This document shows positions 1 to 11,815 of a stretch of 64,000 bases of DNA, piece by piece (within the stretch, counting starts at the first letter, position 1; the number at the start of each line of letters is the position of its first letter). A program made the translations under genes and the position numbers. The notes under the pieces were generated by a model. The model searched no databases. It saw only the letters and a list, made by a program, of their open reading frames with translations, and was not told the DNA's origin. Origin of the DNA: Mya arenaria. Its lineage: Eukaryota; Mollusca; Bivalvia; Myida; Myidae. Where the stretch lies: NCBI RefSeq assembly GCF_026914265.1, contig NC_069133.1, positions 49,598,182-49,662,181 of the forward strand, in the 5' to 3' direction.

Positions 1-3000
1 TAAGTGTACATAATGGAATAATACAATATTTTCATCGTCGGAGAGTGAGGGTTTTCCAAATAATATCCAGTTTTGGAGTCAACATGGTCGTTGACTAATG
101 ATCCGACTGTGTTATACAGGTGATGCATCATTCCATACTGCTACGTTTGTTGTAAGTAACAAGGACTATGTGTGATTCAACAATGTTTTAATATTTCGTC
201 CGTATGTCTGGCGGCATATCTTTAAAATTATTTTATCCCTTACAATATCGGGGCGGTCTCCGGCCGCTTTATGGTTATTCGACTCTTTAGTTTGTCTTAA
301 AATGAAAGTTAAAACCATCGTAAACTATCAAGTGTCTGTGTAAAGCATTCAAATCAATTCTTGGGAAAAGCATGCGCGTTGATATTTGAATTAGAAAGAT
401 CGTGGGTTTTCTCACCTTGTTTGTTGTATGTTTGCGAATGCCATTTACATCTTCCAATATTATAACTTTTCTATCACATCAGACATAATTTTGAATGTTC
501 ATCGTGCTGGTAAAGCCGCCGCTGCGCCTGTGCGGCTATACGGCTGTATAAACATACAGCGCAACCACAAGTCGTTATAATATGGGCACATGTCGAGAGT
601 GCTATAGCCTTTCGCAGCCTTAACTGTTCGTAATAAGACAAAGCTAGACCGCCTTTGCCAATACGCTATGGATCATCATTTAATTGTGCTCATTCAACTT
701 GACATGCTCTGGTGCCTATCTGCTGGAAGTTGCTGGGATAATCATGCACAAACTTCTGCAAATCTTAAGGATTCTTTTCAGGGCAATATTCTTCAAACTT
801 TCGATGCATGTTTATGACAGGCACAGGCCATGAATGGCGGTTTCATCCTCCAATTAAAAAAATAATCTGCATTCACATTTCGTGATATTGTGTTTTGTAT
901 CCATTCAGATCTTCTGTACGTAGCACTATTCACCTTATATCATCAACCGACACATGGAGCCATCTTTTGTTTTGCATCACAACGTTGAAATGCAATTATA
1001 CCATCAAACCCCTGCTCATTAATCCATATTTCTGATTTTACGTGGTAAGTAAAGGTAACGAAAAGAGTGTCATTGCATGTATTTAAATTAAAATAAAACA
1101 CACTAAAAAACAATTTACTAACTTAGTAATTTGCGTACTAGTCAGGATATAACAACACAGCATTAAGTGGTTAAAAAACCATAAATCTTGATTATAAAAA
1201 CAACAACATGATGTAAAGAGTCATATATGTGCAGTGATGTTATCCTCATTTTAAAATGTATAGCGATTTACGAATTCTTTATTTGTTAGAAAATTAACGT
1301 AAGCCAAGTTCCATGTATTTGATAAATGTTCTTTGAAAGATAAGCAAAAATGGTGCAAAAATTAACATTTTATTATCACACACGCACGGTTTAAAATTCT
1401 TTACAAAACGTGCACAAATTAAAGTCAATTATTTTTTTTAAATGTATGGTGATGATTTTGATCCTTCAGCTTAATAGGAAAAAAACAATACTGCAAAATT
1501 TAAAATTCAAGGTTATTTAGTACTGTGTTTAAATCCGGGTGGTGGTATGTACTCGATTGGATTTTTTCATGATCGAATTCTACGAATGGCTACATTAGTG
1601 CAATCGATATCTGCAAAAATAATAAATGTCATTATACGACATTTACGCTTTATTTTGTTTTTATGACGCCATTCTAACGTCGCGCAATGATGCATGTTAC
1701 GGCTGGACATCAGCCGAGTGAAACGCGGCGGTATTAATTCGTGTGCGTCGATATGTTTTGCCAGAGTAACCTTTAATTACATCACATTCACATGTCAAAT
1801 TCAAAACACAAGATAAGCCATTTTGTACATCGATTTTCACAACTAAGTTATAGAAACTTGTAAAGCAAAACTTCACAAAATAGAGTGTATCTAGTTCTAG
1901 AACATTGATTAAGGAAATATTTCGCAAGAATACGCGTTTTATCATACATGAACAAACTTATGCCATCGTATACGACTTTAAAAGAAACCGAGTATTGATT
2001 TTTACATTAACATAACAGAAACACACTGCACACATACAATGCTATTTTACAAAATTAAGTGTGTATCAATAAGATATAGCAAAGCATATAAAAAGAGTTC
2101 TCTTAGAATAAGCTAGTGCTCACATTTCAAGATTTTCTTCGATAAGTTGTCGACAAGATATCTGGAGCTTGTTTGCACATTTTAATGAATTAACTGGTTA
2201 AGGTAATACATGAATATATAATGACGTATACACTTTAAAACAGATTTTTACAAACTAAAGTCAGTTAGTATTAACACAATTATAGGAACCTCTGCTAATT
2301 TGAATATAGAAGGATATGCACCTTTTCCCCTTTACCACAAAATGCAGATACGACATCACAGCCATTAAAGGCATGGTCAAATGGAAGGCCCTTGGATTTT
2401 ACTGGACCAATTAATATCATGTACAGTAAAATCCAACTCAAGTTTTTGCGCTAAAAAAGCAAAATACTATTTGACTCCAAAACCATAAGCATGAAACTAC
2501 TAAGTCAGTTTTTGTATGAATAACAATTTCTTTCAATCGAAATTGACGGACATCTTATAAAAATGGCTAACATGTCCTTTTCAAACAAGTATCCTTAGTG
2601 GAGTACCTATGCAACTTTTGATGCTTGTATCACAAACTGAACGATATTTCTAATTATTTACTTAATCTGCCGGGCTGTAAAACATAAAACGTTAAAACCC
2701 AAGCTTCACAATTGTTTAAATTGTCAGCTTGAAAGTAAGCAATATATAGGCCATGTGTTCCACTTTCCGAGAAAAACAAATACACGTATACATGTGTGCA
2801 AATAAAGTGTATTCAGATGAAACACGGTAAACACAGCTATTGGGCTTCAGTTCTACTAATATGGAGCAAACATGTGCAAAATGTATTCTTTATTAAAATT
2901 GTTACTTTTCCTGTGGTATGCTTGTCATGTTTTTGATACTTTTTTTTAAAAACACACACAACAAAATCAACATAAACACGCACAAACTAGCTCATAATCA

Positions 3001-3026
3001 TTGCAAAAATATTTCTTTCATGGCGT
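1..3026. other. Noncoding 3' flank of LOX-A
   Basis: No convincing gene is seen here. From about 1,085 onward the DNA is a diverged copy of the 3' flank of the other LOX genes. The stretch around 1,131-1,170 (tactagtcaggatataacaa) resembles 55,355-55,400 beside LOX-D. The stretch around 1,240-1,300 resembles 33,740-33,785 beside LOX-C. It is therefore duplicon flank rather than unique sequence. The 82-codon minus-strand frame at 1,697-1,945 has no family resemblance I recognise. Confidence 0.6.
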
Positions 3027-5145
3027 CTATATGTTGATGGAATTAGGGATGTTTTCTGGATCCAGAAAATGGTACTGTAACTCTTGAGGTCTTTGTTTAT
3101 TCCTTTCCTTGATTGTTCGACTCACCGTTTCGAGTTCCTTCCGAAACATTTTAACCAACTCTTAAGCATCTAGGTCTAGAATGTAGTCTACTTCAAAATC
3201 TCCGAGTGCTTTTGTTTCACGATTGCTCAATATATTAACCACTTTCATAAGCTTGAAATGCTTAGGTTTCGGAGGAAGAATTGATATAATGTCGCGTACA
3301 GTACGCTCCCTTTTGTCTGTTGGAGGTTTTCCATTCAGTTTCGAAGGGTAGTTCAAGGGGTAGGCGTACTCTTCGTACTGCTTGGAGTTCACCGCTGCAT
3401 GCGCGACGCTGCATGTGTAAATGATACTTGTCACCACAAGTGCCAATTCTTGTCTGGTTTGAAACATTCTGTTGTTTCCTGGGACACCGGCAAGGCCGAG
3501 TCCATCGCTTGATACAGGGAGATCCATATCATGTCGCCAGTCCTGTACCTCGATGTCATTCTGTAGGACATTGTCAGATGCGTAGTACAAGTTGACGTAC
3601 ATACCCACGTACCGTTTGATAGCGTTGTACGTAAGCAGAGCATCGTCTCTGAACGGATAATTGGGAATTACTTCCTTGTCTTCTACCCCACGAGCTTCCA
3701 AATCTGCCGGGAGGGTACCTACAACGTTCAAACGCCATTGGTTGTGGTATTTAGCTATCAGGTGTTTCCCTACCAACTGTGCCTGAGGATATTACTTGAT
3801 CAAGAATTCCCCCTTTTCCAAGAAACTTTTTCATACCCAACTCGTTTATCATCACCAGATAAACAAATTGGGGAGCTAGCAGCTTAAATATCGGGTGAAA
3901 CGTGGATAGGTGACGGTGTGCGGCGATTGCGAACGATTCAATAATCAGATGTGTGCACCCAAGATGGGAAATAGATTGATGAACTTGCGCGTCCGCGTTG
4001 TTGAACCACATCTTGGCTAATTGCCAGGTTTTCTCGTCATCGCTGGGGAGAAATACGGGATTGTTTTTACTTTTATTCTGGAAAAGCTGAATCGCTACTG
4101 GTACGATCATGCCATCCTTTCGTCGGACAAAATGAGCTATTGGACAACAGAGAATAACCTCACCGATAGTTGGGCAGTTTTGAAGAATGCCGTGATCCAC
4201 GATGAAAAGTCGTTTTAGTAAAGGCATCATATACAGTGAGTTTCTTCGAAGCGAGTACCACGTCGTGTTCATGTACGTACAGCTTTTTCAGTTGGGCCAT
4301 ATCCTTTACCCGACATATAACATTGCTGTTCACGCCAAGTATACGTTGTAAACCAAACTTCTCGTCGCTCGTCCATCTGGAAACAATTAAATGAGAATAC
4401 AATGGAAGTGAAAAATACACTTTTTCTCATGTCAATAAATATTAAGAATTAAGATAACTTACCAGTCTAAATCGTTGGGTAAAGTTAAAGGAGGTTGCTG
4501 TATAAAGGTTCTCTAAATCCTCGATTTTATCCCCCCAATCGTCGTTGTCGAGTCGCATAAAATAAAGTCGCAAAAGTTCAATAGCAAGGTCATTCTTAAA
4601 TCAAAATGAAAATGATTCTTGGCTAGAGATTTTCTTACACATAACGGGCAGTCCATCTTTATGTTTATACACGAAATCCTGCTTCGCCTCCTTTAGTTTG
4701 CGCTTTCTTTGTTCTTCAATCAAAAATTCAAAATGTGTCAGTTCTTTGTGTTATATAAACTAACTCATATTCGTTTTTATACAATGATGATGTCCTTTTA
4801 TATAATCTATAAACATATGATCACGACTATTGCTGTAAAGAGCGACGTGCTTCTATATTTTTCGAATCATGTGTTGTGAGCAAAGGCAACTTTATATGTG
4901 CTTATTGTAACATTTTAAAACGTACCCAGCATTTCTGGATGTGTTTTGTAGAAAGCGTCATTTGGTAAGTAGGTGTCGTGACCGCGACTGGTGTATGATT
5001 CAGTCGACGTTATTCTACGAAAAACTGCAAATTCCTTACTCCATTCAGTTTGCACATTTTCCACTTTAACTGTATCGATAAACCACCCACCTTTGCCATC
5101 TGGTTGACACTTGCGCAGTTCTATACTGTCTACAACGGAAGGTAA
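3027..5145 (-). pseudogene. LOX-A: lipoxygenase pseudogene, 5'-truncated
   Basis: Three exons align to the intact paralogues: exon 4 (5,145-4,926, 220 nt, open), exon 5 (4,713-4,463, 251 nt instead of 256) and the catalytic exon (4,376-3,027). Damage is plain. A TGA at 4,602-4,604 replaces a Trp/Leu codon in exon 5, and exon 5 also has a net 5-nt loss. There are two frame changes in the catalytic exon, near 4,210 and near 3,780. A TAA at 3,162-3,164 lies shortly before the C terminus. The PLAT exon and the exon before it are not found upstream. Family hallmarks persist: HLGCTH with both iron His, HAAVN with the third His and the Asn, and a terminal PNSINI. The residue aligned to the Coffa-Brash stereocontrol site is Gly. 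Splice sites are still recognisable, so decay is fairly recent. It is most like LOX-D in exons 4 and 5. Confident as a pseudogene, though a transcribed relic cannot be excluded. Confidence 0.9.
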
Positions 5146-6290
5146 CTATAACGAAAACAAAACATTAATGGCAGTTTGCTTAAACATTCTATACATATGC
5201 ATATGCTACTTTATACAATACCACATCTGTGCAGGTTTTTCACGATTGTTTGCATGATTACACGATTATCAGCTTTTCGGCCCGGGTCGATTATCGATTA
5301 TTGTTGTGCGGCGCGCCCGTGTTACGTTTGCAACGAGTTCAATCATCGTCTCAAAATCACAATCGGCGTCTGTGAGTTCATGCATTAATTGAATCATTTC
5401 AATTTATAGAGATAAATTATATGTTAAGAAAAGCAAAAGCAGGTGCAGTTTAGATATGATAGGATGCCCCGATCGATAACCAGTGAAGACTATTATGGCG
5501 GTTTTTTTATTATTCAGTGTTGCCCTTCAAAAATCAATACAAACAAAGCGGATAAATTGAATTTATTTGTAAAAAACAAAAACAAAAACTGTACACGCAT
5601 ATTGACATCAAGACAAGGAGGTTTATGTTTATTTTGGTACAGAATGTTGATCTACTTTCTACGATTTTAATTTGTTTTATTTTTTGTATAGGTTGGGAGC
5701 GTGGGGTGTGCGGGTTGAAGGGGGGGGGGGGGGTAACTTGTGAAACATGATATTTATTTATACCCTGGGTTTGTCTGCAGTGAAGACATCGTCTCATTCA
5801 AATGTTAAGTTCTGTCTCTGCATAATCAAATGGTATCGAGTGTAACTGAAATACAAACTGAATGCTGTTTAAAGGAATTAAGAAAATATGATCTTTTGTT
5901 TTGTTGTTTCGAGAAAGGGATATTTAAAAGCTGAAAAGCAAACACATATACATATTAAACAGCTGCAATAACCAGAGAGACATTAGTACATTGTTGATTG
6001 GGCCGTTTTGACTATTTCAACACAAACACATATTCGTTTTGTTTAAAAACATTTCCAGAAAATTGCAAATGCTTTGTAATTTCAATTTTGATAAAATGTC
6101 GTAAAATTTACTTGTGCTAAGTATTGAACGAATTAAAAAAACAACAACAATTTTTTAAACATTTTAAACGTCTTAACCCCACAAACGACTTTTCACTGTA
6201 AAGAAATTACAATGATATTTCAGTAAATGCACGCTAGAGGGTACTCAGACGTTAACCTCTTAGAAAAGGTGCATACAGACTTTATGAAAA
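5146..6290. other. Noncoding region 5' of LOX-A
   Basis: The PLAT exon expected here is missing. A G-run of about 17 lies near 5,720. The segment from about 5,740 to 5,950 matches 59,260-59,470 upstream of LOX-D (shared features include tttgtctgcagtgaa versus tttatctgcagtgaa and the following gtgtaactgaaa). This implies an internal deletion of LOX-A between its exon 4 and this flank. The stretch 5,980-6,140 is a copy of a dispersed repeat described separately. Confidence 0.6.
5980..6140 (+). repeat. Dispersed repeat, also in LOX intron 4
   Basis: Shares a diagnostic series of blocks (cattgttgattggg, ttttgac, acaaatgctt-like, taaatttact) with LOX-B intron 4 (about 18,600-18,880), LOX-C intron 4 (about 37,180-37,460) and an intergenic site (about 26,150-26,430). 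No terminal repeats or coding capacity are seen. It may be an old non-autonomous transposon or a relic of duplicated intron. Confidence 0.5.
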
Positions 6291-6299
6291 ATATATTAC

Positions 6300-7215
6300 A
6301 TGTTTAACGTAGTACTCCTCATATTATGCTATATGAAGACCTTGGGAGATTTCTATTTCTATTGTTATCAAGAAACGAATTATTGGCTTTTGGTATAATA
6401 TGATACCAAATACTGATAAACTTTCTTCGTTGTTTTATAAATTCATGTACCCAGACTATGTTCATAATTCTAAAATGTATAACTGGTTAACATTTGTGAA
6501 GACTATTTACGATGAATGTGTTTTAAGCTATGTATTAAAAACCAAATATTTGATGGTTCTAGAGATATGTTGTTAATGAAAATAGAATCAAGTCTTCAAA
6601 ATCAGTACTCACAAATATGGCAAAGCAATGTCTTTGATTCCAGTAAATGCCTTAATTACCGTATGTACAAACACGAACATAAATATGAACAGTATTTTGA
6701 TATATTGTCACCCTACCTTGTACAACAATTAGTTAATTTTAGAATGTGTAACAATCATCTTCCTATTGAAAAACTTAGATGGGCAAATGTCCAACGTAAC
6801 GATAGAATTTGCAATGTTTGTAATTCTGGAGAGGTCGGAGACGAATTTCATTACTTATTCAAATGTAGTTTTTTTAACCAATTACGAAAAAAACAAATTC
6901 CAGAGCGATTCCAAAGAAACACAAATTGTCTTAGTTTCGAATCTCTTATGAATGAAAACAATGAACAAACACTTTGTCAATTAGGCAAATATTTGGCTAT
7001 TATATTAAATCATTTTAAAAACCCACCCGGCATTCCAAATACACAAAACGTTAGATAATCATAGAAACATGTATTTTCCTTTTGATAAATCTGTAGCCAC
7101 TTTTCCGCATTATTTCTTCCTTCTGATAGTAACAACCCACAGCCTGGTTATTGTAGTTATTAGTACTGTTGTATAACGTTTTATCACATGTATGTATGTG
7201 CTAAGTGTACCAATA
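6300..7215 (+). pseudogene. Non-LTR retrotransposon (LINE) ORF2 3' end, decayed
   Basis: An open frame of 180 codons (6,516-7,058) ends in a Cys/His motif typical of the C terminus of LINE ORF2: ICNVC, then a short spacer, then DEFHYLFKC. It is preceded by an LPIEKLRW block. Immediately upstream, 6,330-6,515 reads as further LINE-like protein (IIGFWYNMIPNTDKLSSLFY-like) only if the frame is changed, so the copy is frameshifted and 5'-truncated. Downstream is a short 3' UTR with an AATAAA at about 7,211, followed by short direct repeats of cttgtaaa. The reverse transcriptase and endonuclease are absent. A dead insertion; family assignment is from motif recognition, not a search. Confidence 0.75.
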
Positions 7216-8400
7216 AACTTGTAAACTTGTAAGCTTCTTATTGCACAAGTATGTTGACAACAGGATACGCAGCAGTGCGCTAAGTGTGCACTTAGTAGCT
7301 AAGTAGGGTTTTGATGAATTACAACCGTATGTGTATAACCGTTTGATGTTCCAATTGTTTTCTTTGTTTTCATATATATATTAGTTCTTGTATAATTACT
7401 TTAAAGTAACGCTTAGCTTCATCGGCAGTCGGCCCGGGTTAAAGACATTAATAAAAACAACAACAGTAAACTACCAAATGATACCCATATGTTAATATTT
7501 CATTTGTAATATTATCTAGAAATGTACTTTTACTCCCTAATAAGCAGTACCACAATAAATACAATTATTCTTATTTACCGAAAAGTATGAATACATATCA
7601 AAAATCATTTTTGTTACATTGATTTTAAGCACGAGTATCACTTCTAACAATTTTGAAAAGTATCAAATTTACATTTTCACAGAACGTATTATCTCCAGCT
7701 TGTGCATCGCGGCGTAATTTAAAACTAAACCAAAACTTGGACAGCGATTATAACTGTTATGACATAGATAGTTTAAATTTTGTTACAGGAAGATTTTCGC
7801 ATGGCGTGTTAATTAGGTTTTAATTCAATGAGAAACGTTATATTGTATTCATAAGGATATGAAGATGAATGTGCGGTTTCTTCATTAATGTTGAACCCTT
7901 TACTGTCAAATATTGCACATAGACACGTCGTTTGAAGGCGTACAATATGCATTTTTTAAATTGTAATGCATAACTACATTTAGCTAATTTATCTTTAATG
8001 ATAAAACAAAACCAAAGAAATTTAGGGAAAAAAAAGATATTAGCCTTTATAAATGTTAATAACAATGCAATAAAACTATATATAGCATAAACCTTTATTT
8101 TGCGGCTGTAATCATTGTCTTTAAACACTTTAAATTATAAACCACTGATAAATCTCTATAAACCACCTGAAAGCATATAATAAAATTATATCGTTCTTTA
8201 AATGTTTTAAAATTATAAAAGAATATCTAAAATTAAACCTTATGATAACCAAATTAAATTCATTTAGTTTTAAAAATAAAACAAATATTTTACTCCTCCA
8301 TTAGAGGTTATTTGTTAGACTGTTTATACTATACTTCAGTAAGATGTCAGTTTTGTTATCTAAATGTAATGTAACACAGACTCATGTTTAGGAAACTAAT
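7216..8400. other. Noncoding, partly LOX duplicon flank
   Basis: No gene is seen. The interval from about 7,380 to 7,830 is a diverged, shortened copy of 25,140-25,600 and 42,180-42,580 (shared: aaattttgttacagga followed by ttcgcatggcg). Part of the upstream LOX duplicon therefore also exists beside LOX-A. The 96-codon minus-strand frame at 7,838-8,128 is AT-rich and featureless. Confidence 0.5.
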
Positions 8401-9045
8401 TAAGGAATGAACTAATGTCATAATCAGGGATATGAACGCAACTGGGCTAGTAAAAGTACGCACTCCACATAATTTAATCAGCCCAACTGAGTTCAAATCC
8501 CGATAATGACATCAATAACGTACTCTTAACTTATATTTACACAAATACTTAGTTCATTCAAAAATGGATAAAAATTTCTTCATTTTATTTTTAAAAAACC
8601 TTACAGTAATTCTTTTTACCCAATCGGTAAATGGAACCACCAGACCGTGACCAGAAGCAATTTATCAAATTACGTCACAATAACGCGGGAAAAGTAAATA
8701 ACTTCAAATTACTTTTAAACGTACAATCGAAACAGTAATGACAACAAAATATTTAATATATTCGGGACCTACAAACACAAAGCTTTTTAATTTACATGTA
8801 TATTGTTATGCTATGATTGGCATCCCTGAAAATCCCTTTTTTGTGTTATCCTTAGATATATAATGTAGTTAACATGGATATATTTTATTCCTGATATTAT
8901 TTATCATGTGTTTAATTCCATGCTATGTACATTTTATGCTGAAATAAATCTATCTATCTATCTATTCGCGATCCGAACATATCAGAAGATGTTGCATTCG
9001 CCATTGCCAAAGGAATGTAAGTTGAGGTGTATATTATAATGTATA
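8401..9045 (+). mobile_element. Foldback/MITE-like element, copy 1, with nested insertion
   Basis: One of three copies in the window (others at about 24,445-24,990, and inverted and shortened at about 41,745-42,040). It starts with taaggaatga and ends near aagttgaggtgta. The 5' end is a large imperfect hairpin: 8,417-8,448 pairs with 8,480-8,510 (arms of about 31 nt). The middle contains aaattacgtcacaataacgc, shared with copy 2. Relative to copy 2 it carries an insertion of roughly 150 bp (about 8,816-8,965). There is no coding capacity. Transposase family unknown. Confidence 0.65.
8816..8965 (+). mobile_element. Short LINE/SINE-like tail nested in foldback element
   Basis: Absent from the same point of the copy at 24,870-24,885. 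It ends with a polyadenylation-like aaataaa followed by about 3.5 tetranucleotide repeats (tcta), a style common for 3' tails of invertebrate LINEs and SINEs. No internal promoter or coding sequence is identified. The boundaries are inferred from the interrupted alignment. Confidence 0.4.
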
Positions 9046-9089
9046 AAATGTAAACTTTTTTATTTCTTTGTTAATATTTTAATGTTGTA

Positions 9090-10490
9090 GTGCTCCAATT
9101 TGCATTATAATTTATGCAATTTCTCAATATAATGTTTGCAATATCGTAATGTGTAGTTAAATATTTGCAGAGCCCATATATGAAGTATACAGTTTGCAAT
9201 TCTGCAATATGTTGTGTAATGTTTGCAATATCAAATATGAAGTACATGTATACTGTTTGTAATGCCGCAATTTGTAAAATAATGTTTGCATTTTCCCAAT
9301 ATGTAGTATACTATTTGCAATGCCCAAATATGGAGAATACTATCTGCAATGTCTCAATTTATTGTTTGATGTTTGCAGTGCACAAATAGGAAATATAAGA
9401 TTTGTGATGCCCCATTATTTAGTATAATGGTTGCAATTCCTTAAACAATGTAGTGTTATGTCTGCAATGACTTAATATATAGTTCACTGTTTGTAATGCC
9501 CCATTTTGCAGTGTAATCTTTGCAGTTCCATAATATGTAGAATGACGCCTGCGACCCCTCAATATAAAGTATATGGTGGTTGTGCCATAATATGAGGTAT
9601 GTGTTTTAGTGCCACAATACTATTATGTAGAATAATGCTTGCGAAGCTCAAATATGTAGAACATTGTTTGCAGTGTCTCAATGTGTAGTATAATATTTGC
9701 GATACCCCGATATGTAGTGTAATGTTTGCGATGTCCCAATATGTAGTGTAATGTTTGCGATGCCCCGAGATGTAGTGTAATGTTTGCGATGCCCCGAGAT
9801 GTAGTGTAATGTTTGCGATGCCCCGAGATGTAGTGTAATGTTTGCGATGCCCCGAGATGTAGTGCAATGTTTGCGATGTCCCGAGATGTAGTGTAATGTT
9901 TGCGATGTCCCGAGATGTAGTGTAATGTTTGCGATGTCAGAATATGTAGTGTAATGTTTGCGATGTCCAGAGATGTAGTGTAATGTTTGCGATGTCCCGA
10001 GATGTAGTGTAATGTTTGCGATGTCCCGATATGTAGTGTAATGTTTGCGATGTCCCGAGATGTAGTGTAATGTTTGCGATGTCAGGATATGTAACTTGTA
10101 ATGTTTGCAATGTCGCGAGATGTAGTGAAATGTTTGCGATGTCCCGAGATGTAGTGTAATGTTTGCGATGTCAGGATATGTAGTGTAATGTTTGCGATGT
10201 CCCGAGATGTAGTGAAATGTTTGCGATGTCCCGAGATGTAGTGTAATGTTTGCGATATCCCGATATATAGTGTAATGTTTGCGATGTCCCGAGATGTAGT
10301 GTAATGTTTGCGATGCCCCAATATGTAGTGAAAGGTTTGCGATGTCCCGAGATGAAGTGTAATGTTTGCGATGCCCCGAGATGAAGTGTAATGTTTGCAA
10401 TGTCGCGATATGTAGAATAATGTTTGCGATGCCCCGAGATGTAGTGTAATGTTTGCGATGTCGCGATATGTGTAGGGTAATTTTTTACAG
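9090..10490. repeat. 29-bp minisatellite array
   Basis: The unit is 29 bp (consensus begins tgtagtgtaatgtttgcgat and ends with gtcccgaga). It is near-perfect from about 9,690 to 10,470, with more than 25 units. The left side from about 9,090 is progressively degenerate with the same aatgtttgcaat core. On the minus strand the unit lacks stops in all three frames, and 29 is not a multiple of 3. Long overlapping frames (102, 240 and 152 codons) therefore arise with a 29-residue period. These are products of the repeat and not evidence of a protein. Confidence 0.95.
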
Positions 10491-11105
10491 GTCTCTAATA
10501 TGTAAATGATATATGCTCTCATTCTCTTTTTGTCATACAATACCGAAATGAATTTAGATGAACAAACTTGTAAGCTTTAAATGTTTTGCAAACGTACCAA
10601 TCTTGAACAGGAAATAATTATACATGTGATCAAAGGGGTTTATTATTAATTTTAATATTCAAAACAGTACAATCAACATTATGCAAATTATCGTAACCTC
10701 CGGAAGAATGTATATATACCCTTTAATATATGCATAATGCATCATGTGAGAATTCTCCTATTATCATACCAAATATAATATAAACTATAATTTATGCAGC
10801 TGCAAGATTTTGTTTTTCGTTTATTATGCATATCACCATAAAGACAATATATGGCATTATACAGTTTTGTAGTCATCTTGATTATGGTTGCACAAGATTT
10901 GCCAAAAACTTAACCATCCATGTTTCTATGTCAATTCGACTAGGAAGTACTTCAGTCTCACCACACACTAGTGCAATCGGTATTGAGAAGCACATGTTTA
11001 ATATGTGATTAAGAAAATATATGTTTCACATTCTTTAAATACACTAAGTTTCCGAATCCCCATAATTTACATTTATAAAGGACTAATGTTATAACAAGAT
11101 TACAA
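10491..11105. other. Noncoding DNA
   Basis: AT-rich sequence with no gene, repeat or RNA signal that I can support. The 60-codon plus-strand frame at 10,826-11,008 has no recognisable features. Confidence 0.5.
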
Positions 11106-11380
11106 AACAAGTCAATTTGCATATCAGTTTGAAAAAAGAAATGATCTTAAACGGCTAAAATATATTTCAATATACATGTACTCCTTAACAGCTTTTTATC
11201 AATTTTGAAAATATGATTCGATATTCTACCATATGAGAAAATAACAAGTCAATTTGCATATCAATTTGAAAGACATGATCCAGAACGGCTAAAATATATT
11301 TCAATATACATGTTCTCCTTCACAGCTTTTATCAAATTTGAAAATATGATTCGATATTCTACCATATGAGAAAGTAACAA
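11106..11380. repeat. Two-copy 137-bp tandem duplication
   Basis: The segment starting aacaagtcaatttgcatatc at about 11,106 recurs at about 11,243 with few changes (ggctaaaatatatttcaata and cgatattctaccatatgaga in both). The spacing is 137 bp. Only two units are present, so this is a simple local duplication. Confidence 0.9.
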
Positions 11381-11534
11381 TTTTTGTTCTATCAATATTA
11401 AATCTTAAATGCCATGTTAGACAGTAGTGTCGATAGGCATTTAAACACTTTTGTGAAACATTCTCAGTTTCACGGAAATGACTGCTTAAAAATCACTATA
11501 GCAAGACAGAGCGCTAGACAAAGCAAACCTCAGC

Positions 11535-11815
11535 TTTAAAGCTGCACTCTCACAGATATCTTTAGTCTTGGAAAGAGAAAACTTTTGCGTAAACATCTTC
11601 AAACCAATGGTATAAGATTGCTGACAAAAATCACATCGCAGATTTTCATATTTCCGTTCGAAAATGCATGTTTTATGGTTACTAACGGTTTAAGAAAAAT
11701 GCATAGAACATCATTTTTTGAACTTAAATGTAATAATGCGATCTAATTTTTTGTCAGCAGTCTTTTATAGCTGGTTTCCATGGATTTTCGCAATATCTTT
11801 TTTAAGCTCTCTTAA
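11535..11815. mobile_element. Foldback (inverted-repeat) element
   Basis: Begins near agctttaaagctgcactctc and folds on itself. The block around 11,605-11,645 (ggtataagattgctgacaaa) is the reverse complement of the block around 11,740-11,790 (tttgtcagcagtcttttata), with a second paired block around ttactaacggtttaag. There is no coding capacity. I recognise this as the style of a high-copy element in bivalve genomes, but the family name is not established here. Confidence 0.6.

Noticed and set aside
3027..4376. Reading LOX-A frame changes as tiny introns of a working gene
   Set aside because: There are no GT/AG pairs at the shifts, there are two nonsense codons, and the paralogues have no introns there.
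9690..10470. CRISPR-like array (29-bp repeats)
   Set aside because: Units are directly adjacent with no spacers, in a eukaryotic genome; it is a minisatellite.
9559..10540. Long overlapping minus-strand frames (102, 240 and 152 codons) with His/Ser/Thr-rich repeats
   Set aside because: They follow from a 29-bp tandem unit without stops. There is no signal peptide or splice context, and a given peptide phrase appears in every frame.
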